The notes under the pieces: model-generated
The model's database searches: none
Told to the model about the DNA's origin: nothing
The model's input: the letters and a program-made list of their open reading frames with translations, nothing else
DNA from: an uncultured Bacilli bacterium
Lineage (GTDB): Bacteria; Bacillota_I; Bacilli_A; RF39; UBA660
DNA length: 37,699 nt
Assembly: GCA_949439935.1 (NCBI GenBank)
Contig: CASRZA010000003.1
Location: 1 to 37,699, forward strand
Reading direction: 5' to 3'
Made by a program: the position numbers and the translations under genes
Shown here: positions 1 through 7,958 of the stretch, piece by piece
Layout: the number at the start of each line of letters is the position of its first letter
Numbering within the stretch: position 1 is the stretch's first letter

Positions 1-1
1 T

Positions 2-1045
2 TTTGTGACAAAATTTACTATAGAAGAAAGTACAAAGAAACTAACTACAGAGGAGAAGTTAGCAAATCTTGGAATTAAAATTCAAGAGAGAACTCCAAAC
101 TTTGCAAATCCAGCTACAACAGACGAGACTGCAGATGGCTTGTTCAGTATGGAAGACGACTATGGAGTGAGTTACTATTATAGAGGAACGGCACCGGATA
201 ACTACATCAAATTCGGAAAAAATGCGAGTGGTCAAGATATGTGGTGGAGAATAATCAGATTCAATGGAGATGGAAGTATCAGAATGCAATACGACGGATC
301 AGGTGCATCTGGGTCTAATACATACACGAGAGGTTTTGCTCTGACGAGTCAAGTATGGAATACTAACTATAACGATGCCAAATATGTAGGTTGGATGTTC
401 GGAGGAGCGCAAGGAACAGCAAGTACGAGTAAAGCCCAAGCACAGACGAACGAGACTAACTCAGAGATCAAGATGGCAGTAGACAACTGGTATAAGAGTA
501 ACATAGTAGATACAGGATATAGTAATTATGTCCACGATGCAATCTTCTGTAATGACAGAAGCATACCAGGAAAGAGTCAAACAGGGTGGACAGATGACAC
601 AGGATTAGGATATGGAAAGAATGCAACAGGATATGGAGCGTATGCCAGAAGTGGAGTAGAATCAGTAAACTACAATAACGTAAGACCTCAATTCACATGT
701 CCACAAGACAACGACAAATTCACAGTAAGTGCAGAAAACGGAGGAAATGGAAACTCAACATATCCAGTAGGATTGATCACAGCAGATGAGATAGTGGCAG
801 CAGGAAGTGGAAAATACGGAACGATAAACCAAAGTTATTACTTAGCCAAAGGAAGTTGGTACTGGTCGTTCTCGCCTTACTATACACCTTACGCTGGCGT
901 GTTCAATGTCTACTCTACCGGTGTCTTGAGCCACTACAATGTGTACAACAGCGGTGCGGTCGCTCCAGTAATCAATCTGGGTGCCGAATACTTGAATCAG
1001 TTGAGAGGAACAGGAACTGCAAGTGATCCATTCCGAATAGGATAA
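2..1045 (+). CDS. Surface or pseudopilin-like protein, 5'-truncated by the window edge, with a C-type-lectin/DUF6273-like C-terminus
   Basis: The reading frame is open to the first base, so the start lies outside the window; the GTG at 5 has no visible ribosome site and is probably internal. A WRIIRFNGDGSIR motif near residue 80 and a final stretch with W-x-x-SP, spaced V and G residues and PVINL near residues 290-325 match the pattern I know from Firmicutes pseudopilin-linked and DUF6273/formylglycine-like (C-type-lectin fold) domains. The role is probably binding of ligands at the cell surface; this is inference. The codons in about 865-1000 end mostly in C, T or G, unlike the A-rich third positions just upstream, which is striking (see findings). 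Terminator-like hairpins follow. No sorting signal or membrane segment is visible at the C-terminus. I am sure it is coding and only moderately sure of the domain. Confidence 0.8.
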   Translation, partial: FVTKFTIEESTKKLTTEEKLANLGIKIQERTPNFANPATTDETADGLFSMEDDYGVSYYYRGTAPDNYIKFGKNASGQDMWWRIIRFNGDGSIRMQYDGSGASGSNTYTRGFALTSQVWNTNYNDAKYVGWMFGGAQGTASTSKAQAQTNETNSEIKMAVDNWYKSNIVDTGYSNYVHDAIFCNDRSIPGKSQTGWTDDTGLGYGKNATGYGAYARSGVESVNYNNVRPQFTCPQDNDKFTVSAENGGNGNSTYPVGLITADEIVAAGSGKYGTINQSYYLAKGSWYWSFSPYYTPYAGVFNVYSTGVLSHYNVYNSGAVAPVINLGAEYLNQLRGTGTASDPFRIG

Positions 1046-1132
1046 TCGAAGATTGTCCCGAGAAATGAAAAATTTTTAGTACAATCCACGAATATGTTTT
1101 CTTATTTCATGGCAAGAAAATATTCATCCGAT

Positions 1133-1160
1133 AAGATCTCGTCTAGGGATCTTTTCTTAT
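1133..1160 (+). terminator. Intrinsic terminator after the first gene
   Basis: AAGATC (1133-1138) pairs with GATCTT (1148-1153), followed by a short T-rich run. It lies about 90 bases beyond the stop codon. Weaker hairpins sit between (an ATTGT/ACAAT pair and a TTTTCTT/AAGAAAA pair), so the 1046-1170 gap is a run of stem-loops with no gene. Confidence 0.55.
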
Positions 1161-1170
1161 GTAAAACAAA

Positions 1171-1186
1171 AACCCTTAAAAGGGTT
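1171..1186 (-). terminator. Terminator of the sortase gene, overlapping its stop codon
   Basis: AACCCTT and AAGGGTT form a compact hairpin. Read on the minus strand it is followed by a T-rich tract. The TAA stop of the sortase gene (1185-1187) lies in the stem. It may also work for the converging upstream gene. Confidence 0.75.
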
Positions 1187-2825
1187 ATTTGACTAAGACG
1201 GCATGGACTACTAATCTGTTTTTCCCGTTACTTTGACAGGTCGACAGAGTAAGGATTTTATCGTTCTCTTTAATCTCTGCCCCGAAGTCGTAGATCGATC
1301 TCGATCTAAGCTTATCTACAAATGTTAAAAAATCTGTCTGAGTATCAAAATTATTATAAAGATAATCGTTAGTCGCCGCGATCGTATAGATAGAGAAAAT
1401 TCTCCACTGCATATCGCCTTTTTCAGTATTAAAAGTGATATATTGGTTCTCTGCTTTCGTATGCCAACTAGATTTTAAAGTTGCCGAAAGATTCCCGAAC
1501 ATCAACTTAGCTTTCGCAATATTGTGTCCATAAATAACCGTGTTCTGGTCCATATCATAAGCGTTGTTTCGATAGTCCATAAAGACCCAACCTAAAGAAT
1601 TCGAGTTCTTATTAAAGTCGTGATTCAAATAATAACTGTTGTTATTTCCCTGGACGACAGGGTAGTTGACAGTAGTATTATTTACAGTAAGCCATCCCAC
1701 AGTATCTGGATTCGTCTGTTTTAAAACCGAGATGACCTTCGCATAGTTCTTATAATAAGGGCTTACATAATTGTTTTTAGGTTTAGTCGTCGTAGGTGCA
1801 GTAGGTTCAGGAGACTGAGTAGTAGGAGTAGTCGTCGGCTCAGTCGGAGGGGTGGGATCCAAATATTCAAATTCCTCCAATAGATCCGATATGTCGTCGT
1901 TGATAGAATCGATCTCCGTAGAACTCATATAGATGTCATACTCGTTCAATCCATAGCCGATTATACAAGAGAATATGATGACGACGAGCATATACTTCAA
2001 AGTTGTAAAATTCAAAAGTTTCATAAAATTTTCAAATTTATATTCCTTAGTATAATCGATCTTAAACTTGATCTTATTTTGCTTTATATATTTACTCTTT
2101 TTAGCAAATTCCTCGAGGGCTAAAAAATAACTCAAATTATTTTCAGTACCCTTAATCGTAAGAGTTATACTCTTTTTCTTCGCTTCTTTTAAGTGCCTGA
2201 CTATACTTTTAATAAAGTCCATATCTATATATTCAAAATATATCGTCTTTAAATAGTTATTGATCGATAAAAACTGATCGAAATCCTTATAATCGAGATC
2301 TTTAAACTCATAATCTATGACGATCTTTCTTTTATAAAATACGTCCGAATAACTAGTAAGTTTGTTCACTCTCAAGAAATTACTGATATAGAAGACCTCG
2401 ACGCGAGTTTCTATTTTCACACCCTTAGTCGTATCTATTCTTTCCAAAAGATATGTTGGAATGGCATAAAGGTTGATATATCTTAAAGTATCGTTTTTCA
2501 AAATCGCCAAGTGCATCTCATAATCTATGCTGATGTCCGGTTTGATGATTAAATCGGTAATCGTGGGTATGTAATTCAAAAGTTCCAGTGAAGTAATTAT
2601 CAATTCCTCTTGATCGACGATCGCTTTGGTTATATTGTCATTTTTGACCATGACGTTCAAAAAACCAGCGACGAGCTTCAGATTATTCTTGAAATACTTC
2701 GTATCGAAAATCAGATCATCTTTAGATATGATATTTGTATTATTTAAGTTCTTAAACGCGTTGTTTTCGATCTTATAGCCTATAGTCAACGTATTGTCGT
2801 TTATTAAAAATTGGATCTTTTTCAT
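1185..2825 (-). CDS. srtB: Class B sortase with a large N-terminal cytoplasmic domain
   Basis: This is a membrane transpeptidase that cleaves sorting signals and attaches surface proteins to peptidoglycan. The catalytic domain is residues about 355-546: His434 in YGHNI, Cys530 in TLSTC and Arg537, the expected triad, with the WLTVNNTTVNYPVVQ-type start of class B enzymes. One membrane segment lies at about 277-293, followed by a Pro/Thr-rich linker (about 322-350) that would place the enzyme in the wall. Class B sortases are usually about 220-280 residues with an N-terminal anchor; here 276 residues precede the anchor and should be cytoplasmic, a region I cannot assign. It is transcribed divergently from two surface-protein genes, one ending in NPQTG, which suits a class B substrate. 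The start has AAGGGACGTGA upstream and a TATAAT-like element behind it. Confidence 0.92.
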   Translation of the reverse strand: MKKIQFLINDNTLTIGYKIENNAFKNLNNTNIISKDDLIFDTKYFKNNLKLVAGFLNVMVKNDNITKAIVDQEELIITSLELLNYIPTITDLIIKPDISIDYEMHLAILKNDTLRYINLYAIPTYLLERIDTTKGVKIETRVEVFYISNFLRVNKLTSYSDVFYKRKIVIDYEFKDLDYKDFDQFLSINNYLKTIYFEYIDMDFIKSIVRHLKEAKKKSITLTIKGTENNLSYFLALEEFAKKSKYIKQNKIKFKIDYTKEYKFENFMKLLNFTTLKYMLVVIIFSCIIGYGLNEYDIYMSSTEIDSINDDISDLLEEFEYLDPTPPTEPTTTPTTQSPEPTAPTTTKPKNNYVSPYYKNYAKVISVLKQTNPDTVGWLTVNNTTVNYPVVQGNNNSYYLNHDFNKNSNSLGWVFMDYRNNAYDMDQNTVIYGHNIAKAKLMFGNLSATLKSSWHTKAENQYITFNTEKGDMQWRIFSIYTIAATNDYLYNNFDTQTDFLTFVDKLRSRSIYDFGAEIKENDKILTLSTCQSNGKNRLVVHAVLVK

Positions 2826-2889
2826 CTAGTTATCACGTCCCTTATTATATTATCATAAATTTGTTGCTTTTTGTGTAAATATTGCAAAA

Positions 2890-2918
2890 AACACTATATT
2901 TTTTTGTCGAATAGTGTT
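2890..2918. promoter_or_regulatory. Inverted repeat in the divergent sortase/surface-protein promoter region
   Basis: AACACTAT (2890-2897) and ATAGTGTT (2911-2918) are perfect inverted copies, and a third partial copy, TAGTGTTA, follows at 2923-2930. It sits between the divergently transcribed sortase and InlB-repeat genes, so it could be an operator controlling both. It could also be a hairpin in a leader transcript. No regulator is identified. Confidence 0.4.
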
Positions 2919-2947
2919 ATATTAGTGTTAATCATAGGGAGTGATAT

Positions 2948-3016
2948 ATGAAATCTGCGTATATTTTGCTTAAAGAAACGAATAATAAAAGAGAAAGAGG
3001 AAAGTATTATGAATAA
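2948..3016 (+). CDS. Possible 22-residue leader peptide overlapping the start of the next gene
   Basis: An ATG with GGGAGTGAT just upstream opens 22 codons (starting MKSAYILLKE) that stop at 3014-3016, inside the first codons of the InlB-repeat gene at 3009. The overlap would permit translational coupling. The downstream gene has its own good GAGGAAAG ribosome site, so the small frame may be chance. No similarity is recognised. Confidence 0.25.
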   Translation: MKSAYILLKETNNKRERGKYYE

Positions 3017-4385
3017 AATTTTAAAAGGACTAAGTGCTTTCGCAATTGCATCTGCGATTGGACTTAATACGTTGACAGTTAATGCTGCAACCACCTGTGA
3101 ACCTGGTGAAACTGAATACACAAACTATTATATGTTCCTAAACGAAGACACAGTCGATTACTTGACAAAAGGTGTAAATGAAGCACCAGCAGGTACGATA
3201 TTCGCCCTATATAATGGTGCTGATAAATATAACGACGTTCCGAACGGTAAAAAGTTAGACGATGGATACGTAAGAATTAAAAGTGGAAACAAAAGTACTA
3301 CTAATTCTAATACGAGCATCGAATGGACAGTAGCAGAATTCTGGCAGAAATACCATAAAGGATTCAATAACATGCGCAGTGACGGTTACGTCTATGAAGA
3401 CACAGTAAACCACGAATCTTACGTTTTCCATAACGAATGGTGGAAATTCGCCGATGAGACGTTTACAAACGGAACTCCGAGAGAACACGTGACTGATGCT
3501 ACGACTAAAGCCTTGCTAAACTATTTGGATAGCAACATCTCGAGCATCGCATCGTCTCCACTTGCAACGAGAGGTACAAACGTTCCAGAAACGTTTATCA
3601 CGATGCCTAACAACATCGGAAGTACCACTTCGAGTCCACTTAGATGGAACGTTGCGAGAAAAATAACGTCATCTGATCTATTAGAAGGTGTACAGATCGG
3701 TACAGGATCTAAGAAAATATGGTCTCCAGCTGCTTACTTCGTCAAATACTGTAAGGCAGATGGTGGAACGACACCTGAAAAAGAAAGAAAGATCACCTAT
3801 GATCCAAACACAACTTCTCAAGTAGCAGGAATGCCAGATCCTAATCCGTTCGTATTTAAAGATGCTTGTACAAACATCTCGACAAATACTCCTACGAGAA
3901 CAGATGGATATACATTCTTAGGATGGAGCAAAACTAAAACAGATACAAAAGGTGACCCAAAATACGCACCTAATGCACAGTACTGTGAGACTGAAGAAAA
4001 CATAACTCTTTACGCTATTTGGAAAGAAGTGGAAAAGAACGAAGATGGTTCGTATACGGTGACATACGATGCAAACGGAGGTAAAAATGCACCTTCTGCA
4101 CAAACTACACCTGACGGATCTTGTATGAACATTTCTTCTGGAAAGCCTACCTTGGCGAACAACAACTTCCTCGGATGGAGTAGAGATCCTAAGGCAAAAG
4201 AACCAGATCCAAGATATGCAGCAGGTGCAGAATACTGTGGTGCAGATGGAAACATCACTCTATACGCAGTATGGCAAGTACAATCTGGTATAAGTGCTCA
4301 CTTTATAGCATTTAGTTTGGTTGCTATAGCTGCCGCAGGAGCCCTAGTAGTTGCCCAAAGAAAAGACTTATTTAAGCAAATATAG
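3009..4385 (+). CDS. Secreted InlB-repeat (Flg_new) surface protein
   Basis: Residues 1-26 are a signal peptide ending TVNA, with cleavage likely before ATTCEPG. A domain of about 225 residues without recognised family follows, bracketed by cysteines (TTCEP near 29 and KYCKAD near 247). Two Listeria-Bacteroides (InlB B-type) repeats follow, at about 258-338 and 348-423, each with the FLGWS core and an ITLYA-W end. The C-terminus has QSGIS, a hydrophobic stretch and a QRKDLFKQI tail, the layout of a sortase signal with a degenerate motif. It is a paralogue of the next gene (same cysteine layout, YTNYY motif and repeats) and lies head-to-head with the sortase. GAGGAAAG lies 6 bases before the ATG. 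Its function is probably adhesion or surface coating, by inference from the repeat family. Confidence 0.85.
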   Translation: MNKILKGLSAFAIASAIGLNTLTVNAATTCEPGETEYTNYYMFLNEDTVDYLTKGVNEAPAGTIFALYNGADKYNDVPNGKKLDDGYVRIKSGNKSTTNSNTSIEWTVAEFWQKYHKGFNNMRSDGYVYEDTVNHESYVFHNEWWKFADETFTNGTPREHVTDATTKALLNYLDSNISSIASSPLATRGTNVPETFITMPNNIGSTTSSPLRWNVARKITSSDLLEGVQIGTGSKKIWSPAAYFVKYCKADGGTTPEKERKITYDPNTTSQVAGMPDPNPFVFKDACTNISTNTPTRTDGYTFLGWSKTKTDTKGDPKYAPNAQYCETEENITLYAIWKEVEKNEDGSYTVTYDANGGKNAPSAQTTPDGSCMNISSGKPTLANNNFLGWSRDPKAKEPDPRYAAGAEYCGADGNITLYAVWQVQSGISAHFIAFSLVAIAAAGALVVAQRKDLFKQI

Positions 4386-4414
4386 TAGATTTTTAAAAAA
4401 GTGATATTTAGGTA

Positions 4415-4443
4415 TTGCTTTTTTTTTGTTTTTGGTATAGAAT
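4415..4443 (+). promoter_or_regulatory. Promoter of the second InlB-repeat gene
   Basis: TTGCTT (4415-4420), a 17-base spacer, and TAGAAT (4438-4443) precede the gene at 4486. The spacer is almost all T and G, so it may also serve as the T-tract terminating the upstream gene. Confidence 0.45.
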
Positions 4444-4485
4444 AACTACTTGAAAAAGGGAAAGGAATTTTATTAGGGTGGTTAA

Positions 4486-5844
4486 ATGAAAAATTATTTA
4501 AAGTCACTAGCAGTTGGAGCTTTAGCTTTGACGATCGGATTAGGAACAGTGGAGGCAGCGACAGCAACGCAAAAAATAAATACAAATGCATGTGAAACTG
4601 TCTATACAAATTACTATTTCTTCTTAGATGCAAACACAGAAAGCTTTTTTAACAAAAGCGAATTATCACAAATTACACACAATACAGTAGCAGAATACAA
4701 AAATAACTCTTATCAAATAAGAAATTTTGATGCTTATAACATCGGATATGGAGAAGTCGATGTAGCGAGAACTACTACAACTTCTAAAGATGGTATAACT
4801 TCTATGTCTTTGAGCGATTTCTACGACATCGCTTTGAGAGCTTCTAGAACGAGTGGAGGATCATTCACACAAGGTGCGAACAACTATATCTTCGCTCACG
4901 ATTGGTATAGTGTCAACTCAAACGGAACAGCAAACAAAGAACCTGGTTCTCTAAATATTTCGAGCTTGACAAGAAATCAACTTATGAACGCAACAGTAGA
5001 TGCGATTACTACTATGACTAGAGAGTCTAGTGTAAATCCAAGTGCACCAAATCCATTTATCATAAAAGTTTTTAGAAACTATTATGGATATTTGACTGGA
5101 AAGCCAGCTAAAGTAGGTAACTACAATTGGTATTTCCATCCAGCAGTATATTACATACAATATTGTTCTACAAAACAAGATGAACCTGAACAAAAAGAAT
5201 ACAGAATCAATTATCATGAAAACGGTTCAAACGTAACTAATATGCCAAAGAACGAATGGGCTTATGAAGGAGAATGTTTGACTATTTCAAGTAAAGTACC
5301 AAAAAGACCTGGTTATAAATTCTTAGGTTGGTCTGAATCTTCTAAAAAGTTGGAAGATCCTTGGTATAAAGGCGATAGATACTGCGGTAAATATGGAGAC
5401 TTAGACCTATACGCTATATGGGAAAGAGAATCTTATCCAGTAAATCCTTCTATAGAGTATTACAACGTCTACTACAAGCCAAATACGACAGATGTCGTCA
5501 CAGGAATGCCTTCAGATAATAAAGACATACCTAACGATAGAGATGTTTACATCGCATCCAACGTTCCAGTTAGAGCAGGATTCACATTTGTAGGATGGGG
5601 ATTGACTAAAGATACTACTATTCCAGACTACAAAGGTAACGATCTTTACTCAGATAGAAAAGATTTAACTCTATATGCTATATGGGAAAAGAATCCCGAT
5701 CCAATAAAACCTGATCCAAAACCAGAACCTCCAGATAATCCTCAAACTGGTATAGAAGACTTCTTCGTACCTCTAGGTGGAGTAGCTTTGGTTGCAGGAC
5801 TTGGACTAAAATACATGAAAAAACGAATTTATGACAACTTATAA
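4486..5844 (+). CDS. Secreted InlB-repeat surface protein with NPQTG sorting signal
   Basis: Signal peptide residues 1-25 (cleavage near VEAA). The N-terminal domain resembles that of the preceding gene (CETVYTNYYFFL against CEPGETEYTNYYMFL) and is closed by IQYCS. Two InlB-type repeats follow (about 240-315 and 322-405), each with FLGWS or FVGWG and a LYAIW end. The C-terminus has a Pro/Asp/Lys-rich stalk, then NPQTG, then a hydrophobic stretch and MKKRIYDNL: a complete cell-wall sorting signal. NPQTG resembles known class B sortase motifs (NPQTN, NPKTG), and a class B sortase is encoded about 1.7 kb away. The ribosome site is GGGTGG before the ATG; a promoter and a downstream terminator make it its own unit. 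The ligand is unknown. Confidence 0.9.
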   Translation: MKNYLKSLAVGALALTIGLGTVEAATATQKINTNACETVYTNYYFFLDANTESFFNKSELSQITHNTVAEYKNNSYQIRNFDAYNIGYGEVDVARTTTTSKDGITSMSLSDFYDIALRASRTSGGSFTQGANNYIFAHDWYSVNSNGTANKEPGSLNISSLTRNQLMNATVDAITTMTRESSVNPSAPNPFIIKVFRNYYGYLTGKPAKVGNYNWYFHPAVYYIQYCSTKQDEPEQKEYRINYHENGSNVTNMPKNEWAYEGECLTISSKVPKRPGYKFLGWSESSKKLEDPWYKGDRYCGKYGDLDLYAIWERESYPVNPSIEYYNVYYKPNTTDVVTGMPSDNKDIPNDRDVYIASNVPVRAGFTFVGWGLTKDTTIPDYKGNDLYSDRKDLTLYAIWEKNPDPIKPDPKPEPPDNPQTGIEDFFVPLGGVALVAGLGLKYMKKRIYDNL

Positions 5845-5855
5845 TAAATTCTTAC

Positions 5856-5881
5856 GATAACTGGTGACAGTTATCTTTTTT
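5856..5881 (+). terminator. Intrinsic terminator
   Basis: GATAACTG (5856-5863), loop GTGA, CAGTTATC (5868-5875), then six T residues. It lies 11 bases after the stop of the NPQTG protein and ends that unit. Confidence 0.9.
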
Positions 5882-5923
5882 CAAAATAAATATATGTAGA
5901 TCAAATTATAAAATATTGATAGA

Positions 5924-6030
5924 AAGGGCCGAGACTTAAGTAAGCAACCTACATTAATTAAATTATATGATTTACAAGAGTGCTGAGATTCCCTTATGAC
6001 GGAAATAAGAATTTTTCTTATTTCTTTTCT
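5924..6030 (+). ncRNA. Candidate structured RNA with its own terminator, weakly THI-box-like
   Basis: AAGGG (5924-5928) can pair with CCCTT (5991-5995), enclosing about 60 bases that contain GTGCTGAGATT. A terminator hairpin follows at once: AAATAAGAA (6003-6011), TTT, TTCTTATTT, then T-rich DNA. The CTGAGA before the closing strand recalls the P2-P3 arm of the TPP riboswitch, but the rest of that riboswitch (CTGATCTGG and beyond) is absent. A separate promoter for the ABC gene starts at 6053, so this could be a free small RNA. The 5845-6171 gap contains nothing else that looks coding. Confidence 0.35.
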
Positions 6031-6052
6031 TCTAATAAACTATACAAAAAAT

Positions 6053-6081
6053 TTGACAAAGACTATAGTTGATGATAAACT
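6053..6081 (+). promoter_or_regulatory. Promoter of the ABC exporter gene
   Basis: TTGACA (6053-6058), 17 bases, TAAACT (6076-6081). The predicted start near 6088 leaves an 84-base leader that contains a TAAATC/GATTTA stem (6101-6117). Confidence 0.65.
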
Positions 6082-6171
6082 GTAAATCGCTAGAAAGAAG
6101 TAAATCCCCATGATTTATCTAACAACTAGAAAAAGAGTTTTTTAATATAAAATATAAAAATGGAGGACATT

Positions 6172-7920
6172 ATGAAAAAACGGCAAAAAGAGAACAAATT
6201 AAAGAATTTTAAACTTATCTGGCAATATTTAAAAGGAGATAAAATAAAACTTATAATTTATATCTTTCTCACTATCGCGATGATTACTCCGGCAGTATTA
6301 GGGCCAATATTGTGGGGTAATGGACTAGAAGCTTTAACTAAAAATGATGCAAAAAGTTTCTTTACGATCTTAATTTTATACACAGGTATGTATATTCTAT
6401 TCTATACTTTGTGTATGGTACCACACGATAAACTCCACAATCATCTCGAAGTTAAGTTTATCAAAAGTGTGAGCAAAGACATGTATAAAAAGATCGACGA
6501 TCTTCCTGCAAGAGCTTTCGAAGAAATTGGAGTGGGTGAATTTATCAATCGTCTTTCCAGCGATACAGACAGAATTATAGAACTTTTATCTAAATTGATC
6601 AGGATGACTATCAAAGCATGCGTCATCATATTCGTCTTTATCGCGTGTATCAATGTATCTTGGATTCTAGGACTCGAAATCCTTATATTTGGTCTCATCA
6701 TGGGCTTTATCTCATATAAGTTCTTCCCTAAGATTAAGAAAAGCCAAGAGAAAGTAAAAGAAGAATCGGACAAATATGTAAAACAGGCGACTGAAAACAT
6801 CTCAGGCATCCGCGAGATAAAATCTTTAGGTATCAAAAGAAAAATCGAAAAAAACATTTCAAACATTCTCGACGAACTCTATAAAAATTCGATCAAAATA
6901 AGAAATTATGAAATCACTTATTACAGCTTAAACAATTTAACTTACTTCATTTTACAGTTTATAATTCTCGCGACGAGTGGCTATTTACTATTGCAAGGGG
7001 AACTCTCTTATAGCATGTTTATCATAATCGAATCGTACATCTGGCGAATCGACGACGTCGTCGAATCCATAAGCGACTTCGGTGTAAACTTCAACAAAGT
7101 AGCCGTATCTTTGAAGAGAATCGACGAAATATTGAACAATAGGTTGTACGAAAGCGAAAAGTTCGGGGAAGTCGAACTAAAAGACATCAAAGGTACGATC
7201 GAATTTAAAAATGTATCTTTTAAATACACCGAAGATGAAGAAAACACCCTAAACGATCTTTCACTAAAGATCGTTCCACATAAAAAAATCGCTATCGTAG
7301 GGCGAAGCGGGAACGGAAAGTCGACGATTTTCAATCTGCTCTTAAGATATTTCGATGCGACAGAAGGACAGATTCTAATAGACGGTGTCGACATTAAAGA
7401 ACTCAAAGAAACGTCACTTAGAAAAAACATTTCTATAATAAGACAAAGTCCGTTCTTATTTAACATGTCGATATTCGATAATTTTAAAATGGTAAAGGAA
7501 GACATAACTTTAGAAGAATTAAGGGAAGTCTGTAAGAAAGCTTACATCGACGAATATGTCATGAGTCTTCCAAACAAATATGACACCATAATAGGAGAGG
7601 GTGGAGTCAACTTGTCGGGAGGGCAAAAACAGCGGCTTGCAATTGCTAGAACGCTCCTTTTGGATACAAATATCATCCTCTTCGACGAAGCGACATCCGC
7701 TTTAGATAACGAATCTCAAATGTATATCAAAAAGACGATCGACGACCTGGTAAAGACACACACAATCATAATCGTCGCACACAGACTTTCTACCATCAAA
7801 GATGCCGACGTCATCAACATCATCGACAAAGGACGATTAGCTGGTTCAGGAACGCACAAAGAGCTTTTAAAGACGAACGAAGTCTATAAAAAACTATACA
7901 ATTCTGAAATCGAAGAATAA
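6172..7920 (+). CDS. ABC-type exporter half-transporter (membrane domain fused to ATPase)
   Basis: ATP-driven exporter, likely a homodimer in the cytoplasmic membrane. The N-terminal half is a type I exporter membrane domain with about six hydrophobic segments between residues 20 and 300. The ATPase follows, with Walker A GRSGNGKST near 378, the Q-loop in IRQSP, the signature LSGGQKQR, Walker B IILFDEATSALD and the switch histidine in VAHRLS. Its 582 residues are normal for the family. I chose the ATG at 6172 because GGAGGA lies just ahead of it; the ATG at 6160 overlaps that site. It is a single gene with its own promoter and terminator and no partner subunit, so the substrate (lipid, peptide or drug) cannot be told. 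Confidence 0.93.
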   Translation: MKKRQKENKLKNFKLIWQYLKGDKIKLIIYIFLTIAMITPAVLGPILWGNGLEALTKNDAKSFFTILILYTGMYILFYTLCMVPHDKLHNHLEVKFIKSVSKDMYKKIDDLPARAFEEIGVGEFINRLSSDTDRIIELLSKLIRMTIKACVIIFVFIACINVSWILGLEILIFGLIMGFISYKFFPKIKKSQEKVKEESDKYVKQATENISGIREIKSLGIKRKIEKNISNILDELYKNSIKIRNYEITYYSLNNLTYFILQFIILATSGYLLLQGELSYSMFIIIESYIWRIDDVVESISDFGVNFNKVAVSLKRIDEILNNRLYESEKFGEVELKDIKGTIEFKNVSFKYTEDEENTLNDLSLKIVPHKKIAIVGRSGNGKSTIFNLLLRYFDATEGQILIDGVDIKELKETSLRKNISIIRQSPFLFNMSIFDNFKMVKEDITLEELREVCKKAYIDEYVMSLPNKYDTIIGEGGVNLSGGQKQRLAIARTLLLDTNIILFDEATSALDNESQMYIKKTIDDLVKTHTIIIVAHRLSTIKDADVINIIDKGRLAGSGTHKELLKTNEVYKKLYNSEIEE

Positions 7921-7922
7921 TA

Positions 7923-7952
7923 AAACACCACAGAATCCTCTCTATGGTGTTT
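7923..7952. terminator. Bidirectional terminator between ABC and cold-shock genes
   Basis: AAACACCA (7923-7930) pairs with TGGTGTTT (7945-7952). T residues follow on the plus strand and A residues precede, so it can serve both converging genes. Confidence 0.8.
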
Positions 7953-7958
7953 TTAGTA

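Noticed and set aside
4298-4633. 111-codon minus-strand frame across the gap between the two InlB-repeat genes
   Set aside because: It lies over the ends of two real genes and the T-rich promoter, and its translation is low-complexity Phe/Leu/Asn.
5924-6030. A complete TPP riboswitch controlling the ABC transporter
   Set aside because: Only the CTGAGA part and one stem match; the pyrophosphate-binding arm is absent and the ABC gene has its own promoter downstream. Kept only as a candidate structured RNA.
6160-6171. Longer start for the ABC transporter at the ATG at 6160
   Set aside because: That ATG overlaps the GGAGGA site that serves the ATG at 6172.
6441-7505. Long minus-strand frames of 141 and 165 codons inside the ABC gene
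   Set aside because: They are antisense shadows of a clear coding sequence, with no ribosome site or domain.
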